DNA from: Voacanga thouarsii
Taxonomy: Eukaryota; Streptophyta; Magnoliopsida; Gentianales; Apocynaceae
Length of the DNA stretch: 64,000 nt
NCBI GenBank assembly: GCA_026120185.1
Contig: JANUWF010001783.1
Span: forward strand, 4,867,001-4,931,000
Reading direction: 5' to 3'
The stretch's first letter is position 1, and each line of letters begins with the position of its first letter. Under the pieces are notes generated by a model. It was not told the origin of the DNA, did no database searches, and worked only from the letters and a program-made list of their open reading frames with translations. The translations under genes and the position numbers were made by a program. Below, piece after piece: positions 1 to 12,024 of this stretch.

Positions 1-3000
1 CGTCAAGATAAGAAGGAGAAGGAGAAGCACGCAGGCACTTCTACTTCCACTCTTGGTATGTTTTTTTATTGACATTAATACTACATTTAGAAATGAGTTA
101 TGGGTATTGGATACCAGATGTGAATCTCATTTATACAATAACTTGTAGGGACTAAAGGACAGTAGAAGGCTTGAGAAAGGCGATATGGACCAACGTGTTG
201 CAAATAGAACAAAAGTTATTGCACTTGCAGACTTACTGTGGGAACTTAAGAGCTACACATATTTTCTGGATTAGTCTTAGATCTTACAAACTATTTTTAT
301 GTACCTATTTTACTTAAGAACATTATCTCAGTCAATTATTCGGATATGAATGATTTTTATTTAATTTTTAAGGATAAAGGCAGTTCTTTTTCATTAAATG
401 GTGTCCAATATGGAATTGCGACTTTGATAAATGGTTTGCATGTTCTAGACATGAATGATCCAATTCTCAATATAAATAACAAGAACTAAAGAAAAGATAA
501 CTTAATCTCATCTTACTTTTGGCATTATCATTTAGGCCATATAAATGAGAATCGTATTTATAAGTTACACAGGCTTGGTGACTTAGGGTCACTTGATTAT
601 GAATCATATGGCACGTACGAATCATGTTTACTTGGTAAAATGGCTAAAATTCTCTTTTCTGGAAAAAGGAAAAGGGTTAAAGTGTTATTAGAACTTCTAC
701 ATGCTGATATATGTGGCCCAATATCAATACATGTAAGAGGAGCTTATTAATACTTCATCACCTTTATTGATAATTATTCATGATATGGGTATTTGCATTT
801 AATAAAATACAAATCTAAGGCATTTGACAAGTTCAGAGACTCCAGGAATGAAGTAGAGAAATAACTTAGAAAAATTATTAAAACTCTAAGATCCGAGCGA
901 GAAGATAAATACTTAAGTCAAGAGTTTTAAAGTTATCTTAGAGATAATGGAATACTATCTCAACGGATTCCACCATATACACCTCAACATAATGGTGTAT
1001 TTAAGAGAAGGAATTGAACCCTTCTAGGCATGGTGTGGACTATGATGGCTTCTGTAGACTTACTAAAATCGTTTTGGGGGTATGCACTAAAGACTAATGT
1101 TTATATTCTAAGAAGTGTTCCATCAAAAATAATTGATACTATCCCATTTGAGCTATTCTTTGGTAAGAGGCTAAAGCTATATCACTTAAGAATATATGGT
1201 TGCCTTGCCTTTATTAAAATCCTACAGTTAGACAAACTTGAGAGTAAGTCTGATAAGTATTTGTTTGTAGGATATCTAAAAGAATTTTGTAGGTATTACT
1301 TCTACCTACCTTCTAAAAACAAAGCTTTTGTTTCAAAGCATGCTGTTTTATTAGAGAAGGAACATATGCTCAAAAGAGATAGTAGGAGTGAAGTTCAAGA
1401 AGAACAAACAAATAATGATCAACCAGTTGATTCCACATCTATTAAAAGAATAGATAAACCCTCATCTACACAAGAACTTCATAGGTCACATAAGATACAC
1501 GTGTGGCACTTGAAAGATATAGATTTCTTATTGGTGACCATAATGACGTATTGCTCATAGATGAAGATGAGCCTACTACTTATAAGGATGTTCTAAATAG
1601 TTCAGAATCTGACAAATGGCTTAAAACTATGAAGTTAGAGATGGATTCATAATTACAATTAAGTATGGACTTTGGTTGATCCACCCAAAGAAATCAAACC
1701 TATTGGGTGCAAATGGATTTTCAAGAGAAAAAAGGACATGGATAGTAAAGTAGTTACCTATAAGGCACGAATGGTTGTTAAAGGTTATCATAGATAACAT
1801 GGTTTTGACTATAGCAAAACCTTCTTGCTAGTTGTTGTGCTAAAATCCATAAGAATACTCCTAGCACTTGCTGCCATTATGATTACGAGGTCTGGCAAAT
1901 GGATGTGAAACTAACATTACTAAATAGAAAACCTAACTGAGAAAGTACATATGATACAACTTCAAAGTTTCACATCTAATGATAGTGCAAAGTGTACAAT
2001 CTGCAAAGATCTATTTATGGACTAAGCAAGCTTCTAGGAGTTAGAACATCTGCTTTGATAAAATAATCAAAGAGTTTGGTTTCATTTAAAACACAGATGA
2101 ACCTTGTGTAAACAAGAAGGTTAATGAGAGTGCAGTCATTTTCCTATTATTTTATATAGGATATATTGCTAGTAGGAAATGATGTACCTATCCTTCAATT
2201 AGTAAAAATTTGGTTATCCAAGAAATTCTCCATAAAAGACCTTAGAGAAATAACCTATATTCTTGGAATAAGGATCTATACTGATACATCAAAAAGGTTG
2301 CTAGGTCTTTCACAGTATACATACATAGACAAAGTGTTGAATAGGTTCAGCATGGATTAATCCAAAAAGGGATTCTTACCCATGTCTCATAGGGTATGCC
2401 TTTCAAAATCGATGTCTTCCAAGACATAAGTTGAAAGGGATCACATGAGTAGGATTCCATATACTTCAGTAATTAGATCCATCATATATGTTATGTTATG
2501 TACTAGGCCCGATGTATCATGTGCTCTCAGTTTGATGAGGATTTACCAATTTGACCTTGGTGAAGGTCATTGAGTGACTATAAAGAAATTTCCTTAAGTA
2601 CTTGTGAAGGGCTAAGGATATATTCTTAGTATATGGATAAGGTGATTTGAAAATAAATGAGTATACTGATACTAGTTTTTAATCTGATAAAGATGATTTC
2701 AAATCACAATTAGGCTACCTATTTACGTTGTATGGAGGGGTAATAAGTTGGGAAAGTTGCAAAAAAGATATTATTGCTGATTCAATGATTGAAACTGAGC
2801 GTATAGCCACTTCTAAAGTAGCTTTTAAAGCAGCTATGGAAGTAGTTTGGATCAAGAAGTTCTAATGTAACTAGGAGTGGTCCTAGCATTGTCGATCTAA
2901 TATCTTTGTATTATGACAACAATAGAGCCATTGCACAAGCAAAGGAACCATAGTCTCACGAGTAATCCAAACACGTACTAAGACACTATCATCTAATCAG

Positions 3001-3162
3001 GGAGGTTAAAGATAGGAAAGACGTAAAGATAGAAAGAGTTCCCGTGGACGAGAATATAGTTGACCCACTCACTAAAACATTACCCCAGAAGAAACATAGT
3101 AGACATGTTGAGTCATTTAGTATTAGATACATGAATAATTGGCTCAAGTGCAAGTGGGAGTT
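1..3162 (+). pseudogene. Copia element A1: gag tail and pol remnant
   Basis: Decayed Ty1/Copia polyprotein, cut by the left window edge. In order one reads a protease motif (WVLDTRCESH, about 106-135, normally DTGCGSH), the GAG-pre-integrase zinc region (about 520-650, LGHINEN), the integrase core (about 690-1020), the integrase C-terminal part (longest open piece 1030-1560), reverse transcriptase (about 1660-2360) and RNase H (about 2380-3110). Many stops and frameshifts break it. The RT active site normally reads YVDD; here a small deletion just before LLVGND (about 2155-2180) removes the aspartates, so the enzyme is dead. The closest relative in the window is element A2 on the minus strand. 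Domain order protease-integrase-RT-RNase H fixes the Copia superfamily. The 5' LTR and most of gag lie outside the window. Confidence 0.93.
3154..3162 (+). other. Polypurine tract of Copia A1
   Basis: A purine-rich run (gtgggagtt) sits directly before the LTR start TGTTAATG. This is the usual plus-strand primer position. The same tract in mirror image abuts the A2 LTR at 28291. Confidence 0.8.
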
Positions 3163-4439
3163 TGTTAATGTTATGCCTTAGAGGCAATCACATATGTTTT
3201 ATATATTGCACATTTGTTTAATAATAAAAGGCATTTTTTATCTTTCAATTCATTTTATTTATACTCTTGTGTGAATATAATTATTAGATAAAGTCACAAG
3301 CACAATAATATCTTAAGAAAATCATAATAGATATCATGATGTGAGGTTCCTACTATACTGGATAGTGTTTATACTTAAATTATCTTTAGTCATAGTATTA
3401 ATAAGATAGGACATCATTAATGCATTAAAACAAACTTGTGTTATGCTACCTGATTTGATCAGGGGGTAGTTCTCACATCCGTGAGTATTGTGATATTCAA
3501 AGTTAACACATAGATGCTTGTTACTAGAACAAGTACATTGGATAGCCTAGCTATGAGAAAATCACATGGATAACTATTTAGTACCAGTGATAAAATCTTA
3601 TCATAGCTAATGTGCTAGTATCCTTAGACTTGAGGTCTCCAAGGTACTTTATTTGCTAAGTATTGTACTTTAATTCCAATCTTTGAAGTCCTAACAAGAC
3701 CGCCCGTGGGATGGATATCGGGTACAATGTCAAGTAACGAAAGTAGTTGAAAGGATCAATAAAAGATTCACAACTCCTAATAGTTGGAACAAATTTCTCA
3801 CGACCACTTGTAGGAATCATTACCCGAGAAGTCCTTGGCCAATGTGGCCATGTATTGGAAGTAGTTTCAATTGATACACATGATAAGTTATGGATTTTAG
3901 GAACAAGTACTAAAATATGTGGGCCAGAATTAATTAATATTTTGGAGTAAGTTAGTACTAATTTCATACTCTAAACCGAATGAGATATTGTATGGTAAAA
4001 AAAATTTGTTGCACTGATGTTTTCTATTGAAAGGTTCATGTTAAGCCACTTAACTTTTTGGACTTTTGGGTGGTCATGATATATTGGTAGAGTCCACTCG
4101 TGATCTGCAAAATATGGATTTATTAATTAGAAAATTAATAAATCAGTCCTGATTAGAATTAATAAATTAAATCTAATTATTAAAGATTATTAATCCTAAA
4201 GATGCTTAGATTAATTCATATTTTGCTATCAATAGATTGGGAAACCTAATAGATTACACACAATAGAGGATTAAGAACTCGAGATGTTATTTGATAATAT
4301 TATTGGATTAATTGTAAGAAGAGAAAATTATTGTGGTCAAATTATAATTAATTATAATTTATAGGATATATTATAATTATGAAAGCGTTTGGGTTGTAAT
4401 TACAATCAAAGTATTTCTTGTAGGAATCTAAAAACCACA
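3163..4439 (+). repeat. 3' LTR of Copia A1, first part
   Basis: The LTR starts TGTTAATGTTATGCC right after the polypurine tract and matches, in inverted orientation, the A-family LTRs at 26597-28290, 37910-38955 and 43967-45693. It is interrupted at 4440 by element R1 and resumes at 14037. The two parts total 1277 + 420 = 1697 bp, against 1694 bp for the complete A2 LTR, which supports both ends. Bases 4435-4439 (ccaca) are the target duplication made by R1. There is no credible coding capacity. Confidence 0.9.
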
Positions 4440-6387
4440 TGAAGCTTGCAAATAAAATAGAAACCATGCATGCAGTAAACAAACAAAAGCCAAAAAACAG
4501 CCAACGCACAGAGAAAAACAAAACGGAAGGTTTTTAACATATAATACCTCATTGCTTTAATGATTTATTTGGCTATGAAGAACTCGATTGAACCACATGG
4601 ATCACTTCTTCACAACTTATTGATACTTCCGATTCAACTCCTGTGATTCTTGTACTTTTTCGTTGCATGAACGCACAACGTCTTGCTTCTCAGAATATTC
4701 CATCGCCTAATATCTTGTTGGTGAAACAAATATGTGGGGAAAACAAGTCTCTATTCTTCTCGATTATCTGTTATTAATAAACAGAATCAAAAAGAACAAA
4801 AAGGAAGAACGAACGAGAGAGAAAAAAAATACAAAGGAAGGCTTCTTTAATTTTTTTTTTTTTGTTTCACTATCTTTTTGTAATGTCTTCTCAAAGAATG
4901 TAAAACACAAGGCTCATTCGCCCTTGATAACTAAAACATCGAGGTTTTGATATTTCAAAACACTCAGAAGTTATCAACAGAAGATGTTTAGCTTAACCTA
5001 AACTCTTCTGTACCGTGAATTAAAAAAAACCATTTGGTCCAGGTTATTGGGCCATAATTACTTCTATTATTTTTCTTGGACCCAATGAGTCCAAAAATAA
5101 AAAAACATTAATTATTTATTTTCTGGGCTTATAACAATAACCTAATAAATAATTAATGAGCCAAATAAACTAAAATAATTATTCAAACCTTTTTGTCTAG
5201 TTTAAGCCTAGGTTAATTTTTCTAATTATTCAATTTGGGCTTAGGCCCTAAATAATTAATTGACCAATTAAATTAGATAATAAATTTAATATAATTTATC
5301 TCGACCTTTTAGTTTATTCCAGTCTAATAATAAATTAGACTTCCTGAATAAAATAAAATCCTTTTAACTGAGATCATTTCCTCAACCTAAAATTAATTAT
5401 GACTTAGGGACTATTCTGAGGACTAAAAAGACGCATTGCCTTGGCTACTAAAATGACCAAAATAACACTGCCATATAAATAGCTATATTTTTTATTTTAA
5501 ATATTTTCTAATATAACTATAAGAAAATATTGACCCCAAGGACAATGATGCGTTAGCTATATCTCCGACCTAAAGGTGAAATGACTAAAATATCCTTTTA
5601 CACATCGCTGTTCATTTAGAGAGGAAAAAGTGTACTAATACCTCTCTAAAAGACATCTACCATCCTTAAGCTTCTAGTCAAATAATCCACGACTTCTTAG
5701 AATATTTTTGCTTTCCGATGGAGCTACCCTAAAGCAAACATCCAAGTCATGTTCCCCAGGGCCCTGGATATTTAGATCATTCAGATAACCACAAGATATA
5801 GTATACAAGCTATCTTTGTACAAGTCTGTCTTGACTAACTAGTTACATATACCTAGCATACAAGTATATTGATCGTACAATAGAACCTCAACTATAATAC
5901 GTCAAAGTAGACGATTCCAACTTCGTTAGACCACTAACTCATATTTAAGCTATAGAGTATAAGTCCACGTTGTAATGGTAGTAGTCTAAGTTTCTACTAT
6001 ATAGTACTTTTAGAAATCAGTACTACAGGTCCAGTTCTACGTATTAGAAATACGCTTGTGTTATGAAATAGGAAGACTACTCATTGGCTAAAGGTAAGCC
6101 ATTCCATATTTAGAATTCATTGCACAATAACCTTACCATGATAAGATTCCCATTCTTATCATTTCATTAAAAATAATAGTTTATGTGTTAAGTAACCCAT
6201 GATCTATGTCTTATTGTGAATGAACTCCATTCACATAAGCCATTTACTTAAACACAATGGGCTTTTCTAGCGAAATTGTGCACAAAAGTAAAGAAGAATT
6301 CTCAAACAATTTTTAAGAATGAAATATTTATTAATACAAATCAAAATTACATCAGAAACCTAGTCTAAAAGGGCATACATCCTAACA
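4440..6387 (-). repeat. 3' LTR of Copia R1
   Basis: 1948-bp LTR. On the plus strand it begins TGAAGCTTGC and ends CATCCTAACA. It aligns over its length with 12025-14031 and with 62129-64000. It is AT-rich, with runs of ttaatta and repeated gggccc-like fragments, and holds no convincing ORF; the small open frame at 4732-4950 is not conserved in the partner LTR. Confidence 0.95.
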
Positions 6388-6408
6388 ATCTCTTACTTGC
6401 ACTTTAAG
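6388..6408 (-). other. Polypurine tract region of Copia R1
   Basis: Read on the minus strand, a purine-rich stretch (GCAAGTAAGAGAT) lies immediately upstream of the LTR start TGTTAGGATG. This is the expected plus-strand priming site, although it is interrupted by pyrimidines. Confidence 0.7.
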
Positions 6409-9400
6409 ACTAAGTAAGTTCATAGGTGCCTACCCCTATAGCGTCTAAGTATTTTCTAAGACTTTCTCAGCTAAAGGCTTGGTGAAAGGATCTGCTAGAT
6501 TGTTCTCTAAGGCTATTTGTTCCATCACAACTTCCCATCTCTGGATAAAATCCCAGATCAAGTGTTACTTCCTCTTAATGTGCTTTTCCTTTTTGTGGTT
6601 TTTGGGTTCTATAGATTGTGAGATCGCGCCAATGTTTTCACAATACATCACAACCGACATGTCCATCTATGGCACGACTCTAAGTTCTAAAAGGAACCTC
6701 TAGAGCCAGACTACTTTCTTGGATGCCTCCAAAGTTGCCACATACTCAACTTCCATGCTTAAGTCAGCAATTGAAGATTGCTTGATACTCCTCCATGAAA
6801 TAGCTCCTGCAGAAAAGGTGAAGATATATCTACTAGTGGATTTTCTTTTATTTTTATCTACCTGGAAGTCTGAGTTATGTATCCTATAGGAACTAAGTCA
6901 TCAACCCTATAAACCAGTATATAATCTCTCGTACCCTTAAAGTACTTGAGAATATGCTTTACAATTTGCCAATGAACCTCCTCCGGGTTTGATTGATATC
7001 TACTAAATAAGCTTATGACAAAGCAGATATCTGGTCTAGTACACAACATGGTGTACATGAGACTTTCCACAACTAAAGTATAGGAAATCCTACTCATTCT
7101 ATCTTTTTCTTCTTGAGACTTTAGATAGTCCTTTGAAGAAAAAGACAGCCTATGTCTGCAAGAGATTAATACTCCCTTACATGAGTCCATACTAAACCTG
7201 GCCAACATATTATCAACATATGTAGCTTGGGTAGCTTGGGATAATCCTAACATTCTTTGCTTCCTGTTTCTAAAAGTTTAATCCCTAGAATGTAACTAGC
7301 TTCTCCTAAGTCATTCTTACAAAATTAACTAGATAGCCAAACCTTAGTTGATAACAGTGTCCATACATCATTTCTAATTAGCAGAATGTTATCCAAAATA
7401 TAGTATAAGAAAACTCGCGTTTATTCCTTCCATTTTCCTGTACACACATAGTTCATCCTTGTTTTGAATAAAAATATAGGACTTTACAATCTTATCAAAA
7501 AGAATGTTCCATGCTCTGGAAGCTTGCTTAAGTCTATGAATAGATTTCTTAAGCTTATAAATCATATGCTTCTGGCCTTCAGCAATAAAGCCTCTGGTTG
7601 GGGCATATAGATGTCTTCACTAAGATGATTATTTAGAAATGCTGTCTTAATATCTATTTGCCATATCTTATAGTTATAATGACATGTGATGGCAAGGAGG
7701 ATACAGATAGACTTAAGCATAGTTATCGGGGAAAAGGTTTCCTTATAATCGATACCTTCTTTTTGAGTATACTCTTTCGCTACAAGCCTAGCTTTGAAGG
7801 TTTCTATCTTCCCATTCGCTCCCCTCGTCCTCTTATATACCCAATGGGTATTATCCCTTCAATTAAAGCTACAAGATCCTAAACTTGATTGAAGTATATA
7901 GACTTAATCTCTACTTTCATTGCTTTATACCATTAGTTTGCATCGGCATCAGCAATAGTCGCTTCGTGTCTAGTGGGATCTTCTTCCTGACAGTTGGAGA
8001 CTAGGTCAAAAGCCTCTCTAGTCCATCTTTTTGAAACCCTAAATACCCTCCCACTACAACGAGACTTCATTTGTACAGGTTCATAAGGCTGTGTCTTTTC
8101 TTGTTCTATAATCAGGTTAGAAGAAGTCATTTCAGAAGATAACTTCTCCTCGAGTTTCAACTTCGTTGAACCTTTAGTGGATGTGTTTTGATCATCCTCT
8201 AAGTATCTAGTATTAGTACTTACAAGTACTTTTTGTTCTTTGGGATGATAAAAGTAACCGCCATTTGTACCTTTTAGATACCCACAAAATAGCATAATTC
8301 TAATATCGGTTTTAACTTATCTCCCTTTATCAGTACTTAAATTGGACAACCCAATATCTTGAGATGATTTAAACTTGGCTTATACCCAGTCCGCAACTCA
8401 TAAAGCATCGTTGGTATTAATTTGGAAGGTATATCAAATTTAGAATATATGCTGCAGTTTCCAAGGCACATCCCCAAAAAAACACTAGAAGAGTAGCATG
8501 AGACATCATGCTTCGGACTATTTCCATCAATGTCCTGTTCCTTCTCTCTACTACTCCATTCTACTGGGGTGTTCTCAGTGCAGAGAGTTGGGATACTATC
8601 TCATGATGTACCATGTAGGCCTTAAATTCACCAAGGAGGTACTCTCTACCATGATACGATCTAAGGTCTTCATTAGTTTACCTATCTAATACTCCACTTT
8701 AGCCTTAAACACTTTCAACTTGTAAAAAAAATTAGACTTATGTCTCATCAAGTAAACATAATCATACCTAGTACAATCATATGTGAATATGATGAAGTAT
8801 TCAAACCCTCCTCTTGTTGGTGTAGATAAAGGACTACATTTATTAGTGTGAACAAGACTCAATGTTTCCTTGGCCCCATCCGTCTTTTGGGCAAAGGACT
8901 TTTTGGTCATTTTTTTCATGAGATAGGATTCACACTGTGGCCAACTTTCCAATCTCAATGAGCCCAAAGGCCCATTATGGATTAATCTCTAAATTTTAGT
9001 TAAATTAATGTGACCCAACCTTAGATACCAAATATATGAGTCATTGACATTGGTCTTTCTCTCCTATTTAAAGGTTCAGGAGCATTGTTTAATTAATTGT
9101 TAATAGGATTAATGAAGAATAGGTTTCCAATCATGTGCCCATTATATAAAACTTCTCCATTTCTACTAATAGTTATATCATAATGGAAAGAGACAAAATA
9201 TCCTTGATTTATTAGTTTTGCAACTGAAACCAAATTCTATCTAAAACAAAAAACAAATAAAATATTTGTACTACTATTCTATTACAATTAAACACTAGTT
9301 CCAATTCTTTTATTGCAAGAGCCAAAACTTGTGCTCCATTTCCTATATGTAGTCCATATTTGCCATTTTGGAGTCTTCTCATCTTTCTAAAGTTTTTCAA

Positions 9401-9430
9401 GGAGTTACATATGTGATTGGTGGTTCCTGA
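6409..9430 (-). pseudogene. Copia R1 pol (protease, integrase, RT, RNase H)
   Basis: Decayed Copia polyprotein read leftward. The protease region is near 9420; the pre-integrase/integrase part is 8686-8967 (motifs LVHTNKCSP and FIIFTYDCTRYDYVYL); the integrase core follows to about 8300; the integrase C-terminal/linker part is 7933-8295 (GYLKGTNGGYFYHP, ending near EEDPTRHEA); RT is about 7920-7260; and the end of RT plus RNase H is 6858-7253 (YVDNMLARFSMD, LMYTMLCTRPDICF, HILKYFKGTRDY). The RT active site near 7390 reads as a YLDN-like variant rather than YVDD, so it is probably inactive. Stops and frameshifts separate all blocks. It is most similar to R2, which holds the same domains on the plus strand. 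Confidence 0.93.
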
Positions 9431-10290
9431 ATCAATAATCTAAGTGGAAGTTAATCTAACCATTGATATAGACTCCAAATAGAAAATATTACCTATGGAG
9501 ATTTTCTTGGCTTGAAAATCTGGACACTCCTTTTTCCAGTGTCCCTTCTTTCCACATTTGAAGCATTTGCCATTGGGTTTGTTCTTGGACTGGGGCACTA
9601 CATTACCTGTCTTCTTCTTGAACTTTACGGGCTTAGACCTAGTTCTTGAAGAAGAAGGCATTATAGCCCTTACTTGTGGCTTCATGACCTTCTTCTTCAC
9701 CTGGAGCTCTTTTATTAACTCAGTTAAACTAATGTTTAACTTGTTCATATTGTAGTTCAACTTGAGTTGAGTAAAAGAGCCTAATAGAGATTCGAGAACC
9801 ATGTCCACTTGGTTCTCGGGGGTCAATGACAGCCCCCAATACTTTCATTTCCTCAAAAATAGTAATCATTTTGAGCATATGGTCCTTGGCTGATTCTCTC
9901 TTAACCATCTTGGTGTTAATGATCGTTGAAAGAGACTCCTACCTTGTGGGTTGGCTCTTGTCTGTGAACATCATAGCTAACGATGTGCTTATGTCCTACA
10001 CAGTTGCCATGTACTCATGTTTGGATTGAAGCACATTAGACATGGAGGCTAACATATAGTATCATGCCATCTTGTCAGCCTTCTTCCATGCCTTCTCAAC
10101 CTCTCGCTCCTCATCAGTGGAACTCTCCCCGAAAATAGGACAGGTTTCGTAGCGGACATACTTATACTTCTCAACTGTGAGTGTTATGTTCAAGTTCCTT
10201 TTCCAGTCCACATAGTTGGGACCCGTTAACTTATTCTCACGAAAAATAATAGCTAATGGACTAAAAGAACCTCCACCAACTATTTCTAAA
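9431..10290 (-). pseudogene. Copia R1 gag with zinc knuckle
   Basis: Capsid-type gag of a Copia element. The N-terminal part reads well, with KLTGPNYVDWKRNLN near 10230 and YMLASMSNVLQSKHEYM near 10040, as is typical of the plant gag family that opens with a ligand-like NYxxW motif. The C-terminal part (9440-9826) has a basic linker followed by CFKCGKKGHWKKEC, a complete CCHC zinc knuckle of the form CX2CX4HX4C, which in this family binds the element RNA. A stop and a frameshift lie between the two halves around 9830-10060. The matching R2 gag is split by the A2 insertion. Confidence 0.92.
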
Positions 10291-12010
10291 AATTTTAAAA
10301 ATAAAAGAAATTCTCAGTTTTGTGAAAAATAAAATAATTTTGTGCACTTAATCTTCGTATTAAATTGATAACAGTTAACCCCAGTACTATTATCTTTAAC
10401 ATGATTAATTTGGCTCTTAGAAAAACAAACATAACTTCTTGGGAAGATTAACAGTTTTCTAAGCTAAATGTGTTAACCACCACAAATTAATTTTCCTTCT
10501 AGGTAATGATCTAGAAGATAACTCCATCAAGGGGATGATCGTTTCTTCTCATTTCCTATAGACATATCTTGTACTATAACCTCCAACATGGACTAGCTGA
10601 TCATATACGTGTTCTGGGTTATTAATTATATCATTTCATTAGTTTACATCCTTATGGTATCTCTATCCTATACGGGTTCACTCCCAAGGTGATGCAAGGA
10701 GACCTACGATTTCTCATGAGGATCATGATGGAAGCCATAGGGCCATTGGAACCCCTCTCTCGCTTACTTTTTTAAAATAAGGGTTTTCTTAGAAAATATC
10801 CTTTAAAAAATTTCAATTAAGTTCTCTTTTAACCCAAAAATAAAATATCTATATCCATAAAAATTTTTATGTCAAGGTTTAAACTCTTTCAAAAAAAATT
10901 CAATAGATTAATTTTATTTAAGTTAAAAACATAATAATATAAAAAATTTTCCATTAAAACTTTCTAGAGATTTTCATCTGAAGCTTTTATTTCACAAAAA
11001 TAATTTTTCTTTGTGAAAATAAATTAAAATGAATTTTCATTTTAACTTACAAAAATTTATAAATCCAAAATATTTTCTATGTCAAGAATAAAAAACCTTT
11101 AAGAAAATAACCAAGGATTAATTTTTGTTTAAGTTCAAAATTAACCCTTTAATTAAAGAAAAATATTTTTCCTTGTCAAATAAAAATTCTCAAAGACTTT
11201 GGTCTTTGAGAAAATATGCACATAGGAATTAAAATAAATAGCATGCTAAAAAACTATAAATGTTTTCCTACTTTTCTATTTTAAACCTAAGTGTCCAAAG
11301 AATAGAATTAAACACATTAATAAAACTAATTAATGGTTTTGTTTAATCCAAAAAATCCTTTACTATTGTTTTTCATGCAAAATATTCAATGAATATTAAG
11401 TATTGCAAAAATAATAACTTCGTCTGGTATAAGACCAAAAACAAAAAAGAAATGGCATAAAAATTTCAAGGAAAAAAATTTAAAAAAAAAATTTTTTTCG
11501 ATCTTGCGCACCACCACACCAGACCATGGCCCATGGAAAGGTCCATGGACCATGACCTGTGACCCGTAGGCAGCCTGTGCACTCAGTCACAATAGTGACT
11601 GAATCTTGGGAAGGATGCAATTGCATTGCACCGAGTCGAGGGTCAGTTCAGTGCCTTACTGTGGCTCAAGAGCCGCAGTTTGACGGAACCATCCCTCGAC
11701 TCCAAGCAAAATGATCCGATGTCCTTCCACACGGCTTAAGTGGGCTCAACTCAGCTCAACTCACTCCACAACGACTCCTCCTTTCTTCTTTATTTTTCTG
11801 CGATTTTTTCCCAGAAGGCTCTGCAACTCTTCTTCGCGACTTCAATAGACAGCCTTTTTGTTACAGATTTTCATCAAATTAAAAACAAATTCGCCTATAC
11901 CTAGAGAGCTATCCCATACCAAAACAGCAAAGGATCATAGGATTAAATCACAGAACAATTATTTGGCCAATTTTATTACCTAACATGTTCCTAAGCCAAT
12001 CAAACTTCAT
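10291..12010 (-). other. Untranslated leader of Copia R1
   Basis: About 1.7 kb between gag and the primer-binding site with no sustained reading frame. It is strongly AT-rich from 10780 to 11500, then GC-richer from 11500 to 11790 with three CCATGG sites inside short palindromes near 11523-11555. The part near 10700-10760 matches the R2 leader near 25540-25620 (the tctatggcttccatcat segment), confirming that both belong to the same family. Confidence 0.75.
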
Positions 12011-12023
12011 GCTCTAATACCAC
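12011..12023 (-). other. Primer-binding site of Copia R1 (initiator tRNA-Met type)
   Basis: The minus strand reads TGGTATTAGAGC just after the end of the 5' LTR. This differs by one base from TGGTATCAGAGC, the complement of the 3' end of plant initiator tRNA-Met used by most Copia elements. Confidence 0.88.
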
Positions 12024-12024
12024 T

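Noticed and set aside
3656..3967. Opposing open frames within the A1 LTR
   Set aside because: LTR sequence; not kept in the other A LTRs, and the two strands overlap.
6479..6703. Plus-strand open frames in the R1 pol region, such as 6479-6703, 7658-7882 and 9558-9755
   Set aside because: They run opposite to the clear minus-strand pol and gag and contain no motifs.
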